64,000 bases of DNA from Rhodanobacter sp. (GTDB taxonomy: Bacteria; Pseudomonadota; Gammaproteobacteria; Xanthomonadales; Rhodanobacteraceae): positions 53,819 to 117,818 of the forward strand of contig DAIDKO010000030.1 in NCBI GenBank assembly GCA_027450005.1, read 5' to 3'. Each line of letters starts with the position of its first letter. Positions within the stretch are counted from its first letter, which is position 1. This document shows positions 18,448 through 25,985 of the stretch, piece by piece. Position numbers and translations under genes: made by a program. The notes beneath the pieces are model-generated. The model saw only the letters and a program-made list of their open reading frames with translations. It did not search any database and was not told the DNA's origin.

Positions 18448-19050
18448 TCAGAGCCGCAGCGTGATCTGCGCCGTGCCCGGGTCGCCGGGCATCAGGCGCT
18501 GGGCGAAGCCGAGTTCGCGGCACAGCTGCAGCATCGGGCGGTTTTCCAGCAGCACGTAGCCCCACAGTTCGGCGAGGCCACGGCGGCGGCAATCGTCGAC
18601 CAGTCGCTGCATCAGCAGCGCGCCGAGGCCGACGCGGCTCCAGTCGTGCTCGACCACCACCGAGAACTCCGCGCTGTCGGCGGATTCGTCCACGTAGATG
18701 CGGCCCACGCCGCGGATCTCGGTGGGGCGCACCGATTCGTCCATCAGCACGAGCGCGGTCTCGCGCGCCGGGTCGATGCGGCACAGGCGCTGCGCCATCG
18801 GCTCCGGCAGCTCCGACATCGCGTGCAGGAAGCGGCGGCGAATGTCCTCGGGCGACAGCCGCCGGAAGCCGCGCTGCAGCGCCGCGATGTCGCCGGGCAC
18901 GATCTCGCGCAGCCATAATTCGCGGCCGTCGCGGCTGCACACGCGTTCGCCCCGTGCGGTGTGCACGCTGAGCGCAAGGGCGTGGCGTTCGCGGAGGCGT
19001 GGCGGGAGCAGCGGGTGGGGAGCGGCAGGGCGCTGGCTGGCGGTGATCAT
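18448..19050 (-). CDS. GNAT-family N-acetyltransferase
   Basis: 200 residues. The acetyl-CoA binding fold covers about residues 35-190, with motif A in AEFSVVVEHDWSRVGLGALLMQRLV (split here only by reading; the key part is SRVGLGALL) and the following helix-strand RGLAELWGYVLLENRPML. LSPEDIRRRFLHA is typical of the acetyltransferase domain found alone or fused to acyl-CoA synthetases and used for protein lysine acetylation (family knowledge). ATG 19050 preferred; an upstream extension crosses an inverted repeat. Target unknown. Confidence 0.82.
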   Translation of the reverse strand: MITASQRPAAPHPLLPPRLRERHALALSVHTARGERVCSRDGRELWLREIVPGDIAALQRGFRRLSPEDIRRRFLHAMSELPEPMAQRLCRIDPARETALVLMDESVRPTEIRGVGRIYVDESADSAEFSVVVEHDWSRVGLGALLMQRLVDDCRRRGLAELWGYVLLENRPMLQLCRELGFAQRLMPGDPGTAQITLRL

Positions 19051-19052
19051 AT

Positions 19053-19070
19053 CAATACTCAAGCGTATTG
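19053..19070. promoter_or_regulatory. Inverted repeat CAATAC-N6-GTATTG before the acetyltransferase
   Basis: Perfect 6-bp inverted repeat with a 6-base spacer, ending 3 bases upstream of the acetyltransferase start codon. It could be an operator or a hairpin that covers the ribosome site. No regulator is assigned. Confidence 0.4.
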
Positions 19071-19140
19071 TGTGCGATGCAGCATGCTCCAGAAGCTTGT
19101 ATGGCGCAAGTCTGTGCGCCGGTTTGCCGCAGATGCGCAT

Positions 19141-19683
19141 TCAGTCGTGCAGCGTATCCGTCGGCCGTCGCGGCCGCTTCGGGCCGGGCGCGGAATGGCT
19201 GCCCTGGGCCCCGTCGACGGCATCGATCCAGCCCGCCCGCGCCTGCGGGAAGGCATCGGCATAGGGCACGTAGGGCTTGATGTCGAGGATCGGCGTGCCG
19301 TCCAGCAGGTCCACGCCGCGCACGCGCAGCGCACGTTCCTCCACCGCGACTAGTTCCACCGCGGACAGGCCGATCGGGTTCGGCCGGTGCGGCGAGCGCG
19401 TGGCCAATACGCCGCGCTTGCCGCCGCCGCGGGGTGGCCGTACCCGGGGCTTCCAGCCCTCGCTGCGGTGGAACACGAACAGCAGCCAGATCCGCGCGAA
19501 GCCGGCGAGATCGGCAAAGGCTTCCGCGGGCAGACCATCGACGAATTCGATGCGCGCCTCCGCTTCGGCGCCCGTCTCGGTGCCCGCTACCACGGTGGAC
19601 TGGTGCGGCGCATCGATGCGCCGCACATAGGGCGAGCGCACGTGTGCGATCGGATGGGCAACAAACGGGGAGTTTTCGTCCAC
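19141..19683 (-). CDS. trmO: tRNA (N6-threonylcarbamoyladenosine-37-N6)-methyltransferase TrmO
   Basis: Methylates t6A37 in tRNA-Thr using SAM. About 180 residues from GTG 19683 (a TTG at 19689 is an alternative; no ATG is available). The diagnostic TsaA/YaeB block RSPHRPNPIGLS is present, with FVAHPIAHVRSPY at the N-terminus and LLDGTPILDIKPYVPYAD further on. The C-terminal domain found in the longer E. coli protein is absent, as in the short TrmO class. Starts 29 bases after the stop of the slp-like gene on the same strand. Confidence 0.88.
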   Translation of the reverse strand: MDENSPFVAHPIAHVRSPYVRRIDAPHQSTVVAGTETGAEAEARIEFVDGLPAEAFADLAGFARIWLLFVFHRSEGWKPRVRPPRGGGKRGVLATRSPHRPNPIGLSAVELVAVEERALRVRGVDLLDGTPILDIKPYVPYADAFPQARAGWIDAVDGAQGSHSAPGPKRPRRPTDTLHD

Positions 19684-19711
19684 GGCCAATGCGCTTAAAA
19701 GGACACCTGCA

Positions 19712-20212
19712 TCAGTGGATGCCGACGCCCAGGCCCAGCCCGAAGCTGATGTTCGGATGCCCGCTGCGCATTTCCTCGGCCGTCCACACATGCGACTGTG
19801 CGGTCTGCACCAGCGGGAACACGTAATCGGCTTCGCCGACCTTGCCGGCACGGCTGCCGGCCAGTTTGCCGGCGACGGTGATCGGCGCACCGTTGGGGTA
19901 GTTCATCGGTTCGGCGTAGCCCGGCAGCAGGGCGATGAAGCGGCCGTTGCCACCGTTGCCGAATTTCGGTCGCTGCGAGGAGTCCAGCGGGTAGGCAAGG
20001 ATTTCGATCTCGCTGTGGTCGGGCAGGTTCTTCACGCCCACCACGCGGCCGCCCCAGATGACTTGGCCGTGCCCGTACTGCTCCGGCGCTTGCGCCACCT
20101 GCATCGGCGTGGCGGCGACGGTGCCGGGTGCGACTTTGTAGATCGGCGCAGGCGCGCAGGCGGCAAGGCCGAGCAGCAGGCCGGGCAGGATGATGCGGGC
20201 GATGTGGCGCAT
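19712..20212 (-). CDS. slp: Slp-family outer membrane lipoprotein
   Basis: 166 residues with a lipoprotein signal ending in LGLAAC (Cys19). The body matches the Slp/YeaY family: GTVAATPMQVAQAPEQYGHGQVIWGG, split here as YGHGQVIWGGRVVGVKN and later VAGKLAGSRAGKVGEADYVFPLV. Enterobacterial Slp is induced by starvation and acid; the role here is unknown. It lies between rlmJ and trmO on the same strand, so the three may share a transcript. Confidence 0.82.
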   Translation of the reverse strand: MRHIARIILPGLLLGLAACAPAPIYKVAPGTVAATPMQVAQAPEQYGHGQVIWGGRVVGVKNLPDHSEIEILAYPLDSSQRPKFGNGGNGRFIALLPGYAEPMNYPNGAPITVAGKLAGSRAGKVGEADYVFPLVQTAQSHVWTAEEMRSGHPNISFGLGLGVGIH

Positions 20213-20254
20213 GGCGGACTCCGGGGCGAAGATCGCGGCAATGGTGCAGTGAGC

Positions 20255-21184
20255 TTAGCGACGGCGCGGCGGGTGCGGTAGCTTCACCGGCTTTGCGGCT
20301 GGTACGGCGGCGGATTCGTCCACCAGCCAGTCCAGCTTCCATTCGGCCGGCTTTTCCTGCGCGAGCAGGCGCGCCAGCGCGCGCAACGGGTCGCGCAGGG
20401 TTTCGTCGAGCTGCCAGGGCGCGTTGACGATCGCCATGCCTGAGCCGTTCAGGCGCAGCGGCGAGTCATCGCCGTGCACCAGCAGTTCCGCGCGCAGCAC
20501 GCGCCTGGCGCCGCAGTGCGAGAGCCAGCGCAGGAAGGGCTGCACCTGGCTGCGCCGCTTGATCGGATACCAGATCGCGTAGATGCCGGTGGGCCAGCGC
20601 TGCAATGCTTCCTTCAAGGCCTGCTCGATCAGCCGGTACTCGGCCTCCTGCGCTTCGTAGGGCGGGTCGATCAGCACCAGGCCACGCCGTGCCAGCGGAG
20701 GCAGCAGCGCCTTCAGCGCCGCGTAGCCGTTGCGTTCGTGCACGTGGACGCGCGCATCGCGTCGGAACAGTTCGTGCAACCGCGCGGCTTCCTCCGGATG
20801 CAGCTCGCACAGCTGTGCGCTGTCGTTGTCGCGCATGGCCAGTGCAGCCTGCAGCGGCGAGCCGGGGTAGAGCTTCAGCCCGTGTTCGTTTCCGGGCAGG
20901 GCGAGGATGCTGTCCAGCCAGCGGCGCAGCAGTGGCGGCAACGCGGCGGCATGGGCATCGCCGCCGTGCAGGTCGGGAAACAGCAGGCGGGCGATGCCGT
21001 CCTTGTATTCGCCGGTCTTGCCGACTTCGGCGCTGTCCAGTGCGTAGCAGCCGCTGCCGGCGTGGGTGTCGATCACGCAGAACGGCGCGGGCTTGAGTTT
21101 CAGCGCTTCGATCAGCGCCAGCAGCACGGCGTGCTTCAGGACGTCGGCGAAGTTGCCCGCGTGGTAGGCGTGACGGTAGTTCAT
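20255..21184 (-). CDS. rlmJ: 23S rRNA (adenine-2030-N6)-methyltransferase RlmJ
   Basis: SAM-dependent methyltransferase acting on 23S rRNA A2030 before ribosome assembly. 309 residues from ATG 21184. The N-terminus MNYRHAYHAGNFADVLKH is the RlmJ hallmark; DTHAGSGCYAL is the SAM-binding loop and LVLIDPPYE near residue 170 is the D/NPPY catalytic motif of N6-adenine methyltransferases. The C-terminal 20 residues are a basic, Pro-rich extension beyond the enterobacterial protein (280 residues). Confidence 0.93.
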   Translation of the reverse strand: MNYRHAYHAGNFADVLKHAVLLALIEALKLKPAPFCVIDTHAGSGCYALDSAEVGKTGEYKDGIARLLFPDLHGGDAHAAALPPLLRRWLDSILALPGNEHGLKLYPGSPLQAALAMRDNDSAQLCELHPEEAARLHELFRRDARVHVHERNGYAALKALLPPLARRGLVLIDPPYEAQEAEYRLIEQALKEALQRWPTGIYAIWYPIKRRSQVQPFLRWLSHCGARRVLRAELLVHGDDSPLRLNGSGMAIVNAPWQLDETLRDPLRALARLLAQEKPAEWKLDWLVDESAAVPAAKPVKLPHPPRRR

Positions 21185-21293
21185 GGCGGCAGCCGTGGAT
21201 TGGCGCACAAGTATAGGCTGCGGATGGCGTGCAGGCCGCATGAAGCCCGCTCCAGGGTTGAGTGGGCGTGGAGTGCGTCGTTATGCTTGCGGC

Positions 21294-21641
21294 ATGCATC
21301 GTTCGTTGCTCCATCCACTGCGTCGCTGTCGCCTGCTGCTTGCAATGGTGCTGTGCGCGTGGCTGGGTCTGGCCGGTTCGGTGTTCGCCCATGACGATTG
21401 CTGCGCCCGCATGCAGGGCTTGGCCGTCGCGCTGACGATGAGCCTTCACCGCGGCGTGCCGGCACCGCTGCACGCGGACGGCGGGCACGCCGATTGCGCC
21501 TGCGCCCACGCGACGGCGACCTTGCCGGAACTGTCCGCGCCCGCGGTGCCGGTGCATCCGGTCGCGACAACGTGGCAGGCCTGGCCGACCGCTACCCCCG
21601 AGCGTCCCCGCGCGCCACCCCTGCGGCCACCGTTGGACTGA
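21294..21641 (+). CDS. copL: CopL-like copper-cluster leader protein
   Basis: 115 residues: signal peptide (about 1-32, ending SVFA), then a His/Cys-rich stretch (AHDDCCARMQG, HADGGHADCACAHAT) and a Pro-rich tail ending RAPPLRPPLD. Xanthomonas CopL has the same layout and position in front of copA, where it is needed for copper-induced expression (family knowledge). Identity is too low to read by eye over the whole length, so the call rests on context and composition. A weak promoter (TTGAGT at 21258, TATGCT at 21282, 18-base spacer) would place the transcript start almost at the ATG, that is, a leaderless message. Confidence 0.68.
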   Translation: MHRSLLHPLRRCRLLLAMVLCAWLGLAGSVFAHDDCCARMQGLAVALTMSLHRGVPAPLHADGGHADCACAHATATLPELSAPAVPVHPVATTWQAWPTATPERPRAPPLRPPLD

Positions 21642-21757
21642 CATTCCCGCGATGGCGCCGACCCGGTTCGGCGGGCCACCTGCCTGTGCGCAGGCTTGTT
21701 GCCGCATGTGCGGCGAAGACAGGCGGGATCCTCGGTGATTCCGCGCAGGAGTGAAGG

Positions 21758-23482
21758 ATGGACACACAGGATCCGCGCGACGGGCAGTTGTCGCGCAGAC
21801 GGTTCGTGCAAGGCCTCGCGCTGGGCGGGGTGGCCGCCGGCTTGGGCCTGCGCGCAGGCACTGCCGTGGCGCAGGCGGTCGCGGTGCGCCGCGAATGGCG
21901 CGGCACGCATTTCGAGCTGGCCGTCGGCGAGCTGCCGGTGAACTTCACCGGACGCAGGCGCATCGCCACCGTGGTCAATGGTCAGCTGCCGGCACCGCTG
22001 CTGCGCTGGCGCGAGGGCGACACGGTGACGCTCAGGGTGACCAACCGCCTGCGCGTGCCAACCTCGATCCACTGGCACGGCATCCTGGTGCCGTTCCAGA
22101 TGGATGGCGTGCCTGGCATCAGCTTCCCCGGCATCGCGCCCGGCGAGAGCTTTATCTACCGTTTCCCGGTACGGCAGAGCGGCACCTACTGGTACCACAG
22201 CCATTCCGGCTTGCAGGAGCAGACCGGGCTGTACGGCCCGCTGGTGATCGAGCCCGCCGGTGGCGAACGCTTCCCTGCCGAGCGCGACTACGTGGTGATG
22301 CTCAACGACTGGTCGGACGACCGTCCCGAACACATCTTCGCGACGCTGAAGCGGCAGAGCGACTACTACAACTACGCGATGCCCACGGTGCCGGACTTCT
22401 TCCGCGACGTGCGCGAGCATGGGCTGGAGCAGGCGCTCGCCCGGCGCCGGATGTGGGAGCGGATGCGCATGAATCCCACCGACTACAGCGACGTGTCGGG
22501 GCACACCTATACCTACTTGGTGAACGGCCACCCCCCGGCCGGCAACTGGACCGGGCTGTTCAGGCCCGGCGAGAAAGTGCGGTTGCGCTTCATCAACGGC
22601 TCGTCGATGACCTTCTTCGACGTGCGCATCCACGGCCTGAAGATGACGGTGGTCGCCGCCGACGGCCAGGACGTGGAGCCGGTGAGCGTCGACGAATTCC
22701 GCATCGCGGTGGCCGAGACCTATGACGTGATCGTGGAGCCGAAGGAAGATCGCGCCTACACGCTGTTCGCACAGGCCATCGACCGCAGCGGCTACGCCCG
22801 CGGCACGCTGGCACCGCGTGCCGGCATGCAGGCGGCGGTGCCCGCGATGGACCCGCTGGTCTGGCTGGGCATGCGGGACATGATGGGAGCGATGAGACAG
22901 GGCGGCACGCATGGGAATAGCGCCATGCCCGGCATGGACATGGGCGCCACCGCTGCCGCGTCGGCTGTGCATCACGCCCGTACCGAGTACGGCCCGGGCG
23001 TGGACATGCACGTGGACATGCCGCGCAGCAACCTCGACGACCCGGGTGCGGGCCTGCGCGGCAACGGTCGACGCGTGCTGACCTACGCCGATCTGCATAC
23101 CATCGGCGGCTCGATCGACCCGCGCGAACCCGGCCGCGAGATCGAGCTGCATCTCACCGGCAACATGGCGCGCTACGAATGGTCCTTCGACGGCGTGAAG
23201 TTCTCCGACGCCAAGCCCATCCGTTTCCGCTACGGCGAGCGGCTGCGCATCGTGCTGGTCAACGACACCATGATGAACCACCCGATCCACCTGCACGGCA
23301 TGTGGAGCGAGCTGGAGAATCCGTCCGGCGGCTTCCAGGTGCGCAAGCACACCGTCAACGTGCAGCCGGCACAGCGGGTGGCCTACGGCGTGACGGCCAA
23401 TGCGCCGGGGCGCTGGGCCTACCACTGCCACATGCTCTACCACATGGACGCGGGCATGATGCGCGAAGTGGTGGTGTCATGA
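21758..23482 (+). CDS. copA: Copper resistance multicopper oxidase CopA
   Basis: 574-residue periplasmic multicopper oxidase with a Tat signal (SRRRFVQGLALGG). Copper ligands: SIHWHGI (near 105), YWYHSHSG (near 145), HPIHLHGMW (near 508) and YHCHMLYHMDAGMM (near 555-570). The last block holds the type 1 copper ligands. A Met-rich insert (MRDMMGAM, AMPGMDMGA at about 370-400) is the usual CopA copper-binding segment. Oxidises or sequesters Cu(I) in the periplasm. GAAGG precedes the ATG, and the stop overlaps copB. Confidence 0.95.
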   Translation: MDTQDPRDGQLSRRRFVQGLALGGVAAGLGLRAGTAVAQAVAVRREWRGTHFELAVGELPVNFTGRRRIATVVNGQLPAPLLRWREGDTVTLRVTNRLRVPTSIHWHGILVPFQMDGVPGISFPGIAPGESFIYRFPVRQSGTYWYHSHSGLQEQTGLYGPLVIEPAGGERFPAERDYVVMLNDWSDDRPEHIFATLKRQSDYYNYAMPTVPDFFRDVREHGLEQALARRRMWERMRMNPTDYSDVSGHTYTYLVNGHPPAGNWTGLFRPGEKVRLRFINGSSMTFFDVRIHGLKMTVVAADGQDVEPVSVDEFRIAVAETYDVIVEPKEDRAYTLFAQAIDRSGYARGTLAPRAGMQAAVPAMDPLVWLGMRDMMGAMRQGGTHGNSAMPGMDMGATAAASAVHHARTEYGPGVDMHVDMPRSNLDDPGAGLRGNGRRVLTYADLHTIGGSIDPREPGREIELHLTGNMARYEWSFDGVKFSDAKPIRFRYGERLRIVLVNDTMMNHPIHLHGMWSELENPSGGFQVRKHTVNVQPAQRVAYGVTANAPGRWAYHCHMLYHMDAGMMREVVVS

Positions 23483-24603
23483 GCCGGAACCGTTCGCGCG
23501 CCGCCTTGCGACGCCTCCTGTGGCTGGTAGCGGGGCTGCTGGCTGCGCCTTCCATCGCCGTTGCGCAGACCACGCCCGCCGCGGCCAGCAGCTCGGCGTC
23601 GATGGACAGGGGTTCTATGCCCGGCATGGACATGGTGCAGATGCGCGACATGTCCATGCCGGCGGCAGCGGCCAGCGTCCCTGCGCCCGCCGCGACCAAG
23701 GCTCCCGAGCGCCATCGAAAGCTGTCCGCAAAGCCCATGCACCACGGCGCCACGGCGCGGATGGGCGCGATGCCTGGCATGGAGCTGGACGCGATGCGGA
23801 AGATGGGTAGAGCAGCGGTGCCTGCCGCGAGCGGTACATCGCACGAGCCAGGCACGATGGCCGGCATGCCGATGGGGCCCGTGCAGGGCGGCAGCCCACT
23901 ACCGGGGGCGCGCAGCCCCGACTATTCCGACGGCATCGGCTATGGCGCGATGCCCGGCATGGACATGCGCTACAGCATGCCACTGGACATGCTGCGCTTC
24001 GACCAACTGGAGGCGTTCCACGGCAAGAACGGCAACGGGCTGGCCTGGGAACTGCAGGGCTGGTACGGCGGCGACAGCAACAAGCTGTGGCTGCGCAGCG
24101 AGGGCGAACGCGGCCGTGGCCGCATCCAGGACGGCGACGCCGAGCTGCTGTGGAGCCACGCCGTCGCCGCGTTCTGGGACACGCAGCTCGGCCTGCGCCA
24201 GGACCTGGGCGAAGGGCCTGCGCGCCACTGGGCCGCATTCGGCATCCAGGGCCTGGCGCCTTACTGGTTCGAGCTGGCAGCCACCGCCTACCTCGGGCCG
24301 TCCGGGCGTACCGCGGCCCGCCTGCGCGCGGACTACGAGCTGTTGTTCACGCAACGGCTGATCCTGCAGCCGGAGTTCGAGCTCAACGCCTACGGCCGGT
24401 CCGATCCGGCGCGGCGCCTCGGCGGCGGGGTTTCCGATGCCCGGTTCGGCCTGCGCCTGCGCTGCGAGGTGCGCCGGCAATTTGCGCCCTACCTTGGCGT
24501 GGTCTGGACACGACGCTTCGGCGGCACGGCCGCTTTCGCCCGCGACCATCGCCAAGCCATCTTCGACCGGCAGTGGGTGGCCGGCGTCCGCATCTGGTTC
24601 TGA
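23479..24603 (+). CDS. copB: Copper resistance outer membrane protein CopB
   Basis: 374 residues from ATG 23479, which overlaps the copA stop (ATGA). Signal peptide (about 1-29, ending IAVA), then about 150 residues rich in Met, His and Ala with several copies of an MPGM-type motif (SMPGMDM, AMPGMEL, AMPGMDM), then a beta-barrel region (about 165-374) ending in the aromatic residues VRIWF typical of outer membrane proteins. This matches CopB, which binds copper at the outer membrane. The Met-rich region is longer and more irregular than in the textbook Pseudomonas protein. Confidence 0.92.
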   Translation: MSRNRSRAALRRLLWLVAGLLAAPSIAVAQTTPAAASSSASMDRGSMPGMDMVQMRDMSMPAAAASVPAPAATKAPERHRKLSAKPMHHGATARMGAMPGMELDAMRKMGRAAVPAASGTSHEPGTMAGMPMGPVQGGSPLPGARSPDYSDGIGYGAMPGMDMRYSMPLDMLRFDQLEAFHGKNGNGLAWELQGWYGGDSNKLWLRSEGERGRGRIQDGDAELLWSHAVAAFWDTQLGLRQDLGEGPARHWAAFGIQGLAPYWFELAATAYLGPSGRTAARLRADYELLFTQRLILQPEFELNAYGRSDPARRLGGGVSDARFGLRLRCEVRRQFAPYLGVVWTRRFGGTAAFARDHRQAIFDRQWVAGVRIWF

Positions 24604-24613
24604 GGAGTCCGCC

Positions 24614-25237
24614 ATGAAGCCACACATCAAACGCCACGGCCTGACCGTTGCCGCGGTACTCGCGATCCTGGCCGCGGGCGCCGGGATCTTCGTCTACTCC
24701 GGCCTTTACGACGTCGGTGCGGACGACCACCACACCCGGCCGGTCTTCGACCTGCTGCAGACCTTGCGCGACCGCTCGATCCAGCGGCGGGCAGCAGACA
24801 TCAAGGTGCCCAAACTCGACGATCCGCAACTAATCCTGAAAGGCGCCGGCCAGTACGCCGCCATGTGCACCGGCTGCCACCTGGCTCCCGGCATGGACGA
24901 TTCGGAACTGCGCGTGGGCATGTACCCGCAGCCACCGAATCTCTCCAGGATCCACGTCGATCCGAGGCAGGCCTTCTGGGTGATCAAGCACGGCATCAAG
25001 ATGAGCGCGATGCCTGCCTGGGGCATGGCCGGCCACGACGATTCCACCATCTGGAGCATGGTGGCCTTCCTCGAGAAGCTGCCGAGCATGACGCCGGCGC
25101 AGTACAAGGCCATCGTGGCCAAGGCCCCGCCGGACGACGACATGGACATGGGGCACGCCCATGCCGACGCTGGCCACCCCGGCATGGGCGACATGCCTGC
25201 GATGGCCGGCACGGCGGGATCCCCGCCCACTCAGTAG
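24614..25237 (+). CDS. Membrane-anchored cytochrome c with Met/His-rich tail
   Basis: 207 residues. N-terminal membrane anchor (about 9-31), then a class I cytochrome c domain with heme site MCTGCH near residue 85 and a probable distal Met in MSAMPAWG near 132. After about residue 172 comes a tail with Asp, Met and His clusters (DDDMDMGHAHADAGHPGMGD, then MPAMAG), resembling copper-binding motifs of CopA and CopB. It starts 10 bases after copB and is likely in the same operon. It may pass electrons from CopA-type oxidation (inference). Ends with TAG; its last 7 bases overlap the convergent pseudogene. Confidence 0.85.
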   Translation: MKPHIKRHGLTVAAVLAILAAGAGIFVYSGLYDVGADDHHTRPVFDLLQTLRDRSIQRRAADIKVPKLDDPQLILKGAGQYAAMCTGCHLAPGMDDSELRVGMYPQPPNLSRIHVDPRQAFWVIKHGIKMSAMPAWGMAGHDDSTIWSMVAFLEKLPSMTPAQYKAIVAKAPPDDDMDMGHAHADAGHPGMGDMPAMAGTAGSPPTQ

Positions 25238-25872
25238 GCCACGGTGATGCGCCGGCGCGGAGCGTCGTCCTGCTCGACGCGATCCAGCAGGGCGACTGCA
25301 TAGTCCGCTACGCTGATGCGGCTGACCCCGTGGACGTCCGTCAGCAGCTGGTCGCCGCCGATGCGATAGCGGCCGCTGCGTTCGCCGTCCTCGACCAGCG
25401 CGGCGGGCCTGGCGTAGGTCCAGTCGACTGGCGAGCCGCTGGCGTGGAAGACGTCCAATGCGCGGCCCTGGGCTTCGGCCTCGGGCTTCCATGCGGCGGG
25501 AAAATCCTGGGCGTCGAGCACGCGCACGCCGGGCGCGGTCTTCAGGCTGCCGGCACCGCCGACCCAGACCAGCTGCGACGCCCCCGTCGCGGGCAACCGG
25601 TCGAGCAGGATGCGCGCGTTCTCCGGCAGGCTGTCGTGGTTGCCGTCGCGGCGGGCGGACAGGCTCGCCACGGCGGCGGCGCTGCCGCGCATGGCGTCCA
25701 GTCAGGTTTCCGGCCGCACGACGTCGCCGGTGACGACGCGGAGCCGGTCGTGGCGAAGTCAGAGGCGGGCCGGCTCGCGCACCACTGCGGTCGCGTCGTG
25801 GCCGCGCGCCAGTGCTTCGTCGAGGATGGCGCGGCCGATGTGGCCGGTGGCGCCGAACAGTGCGATCTGCAT
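25231..25872 (-). pseudogene. NAD(P)-binding NmrA/SDR-like oxidoreductase with two in-frame stops
   Basis: 214 codons in one frame. The N-terminus MQIALFGATGHIGRAILDEAL is a Rossmann fold of the atypical SDR (NmrA/YtfG-like) group: GATGHIG is the dinucleotide-binding loop. TGA occurs at codon 38 (25759-25761, after EPARL) and codon 57 (25702-25704, after RPET). Downstream sequence is fully readable to RRITVAY. No frameshift is seen. The stops fall in the second beta strand region, so no functional protein is expected. Divergent from a LysR gene that also has in-frame stops. Confidence 0.82.
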
Positions 25873-25921
25873 GGAAGGTCTCCCGTGATGAGTCAACGGG
25901 ATACAGCATGCGCCTGGCCAA

Positions 25922-25945
25922 CGGTTCGATAAATCGACCGAACCG
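25922..25945. promoter_or_regulatory. Probable LysR operator between divergent pseudogenes
   Basis: Perfect 7-bp inverted repeat CGGTTCG-N10-CGAACCG with an inner palindrome (TCGA-TAAA-TCGA) at 25926-25937. A second inverted repeat, CACTG/CAGTG, lies at 25951-25955 and 25971-25975 next to the LysR start. Position and symmetry fit a LysR binding site controlling both genes. Confidence 0.6.
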
Positions 25946-25985
25946 CAATTCACTGTAAAGTAAGAGTTGACAGTGGAGGACGTAC

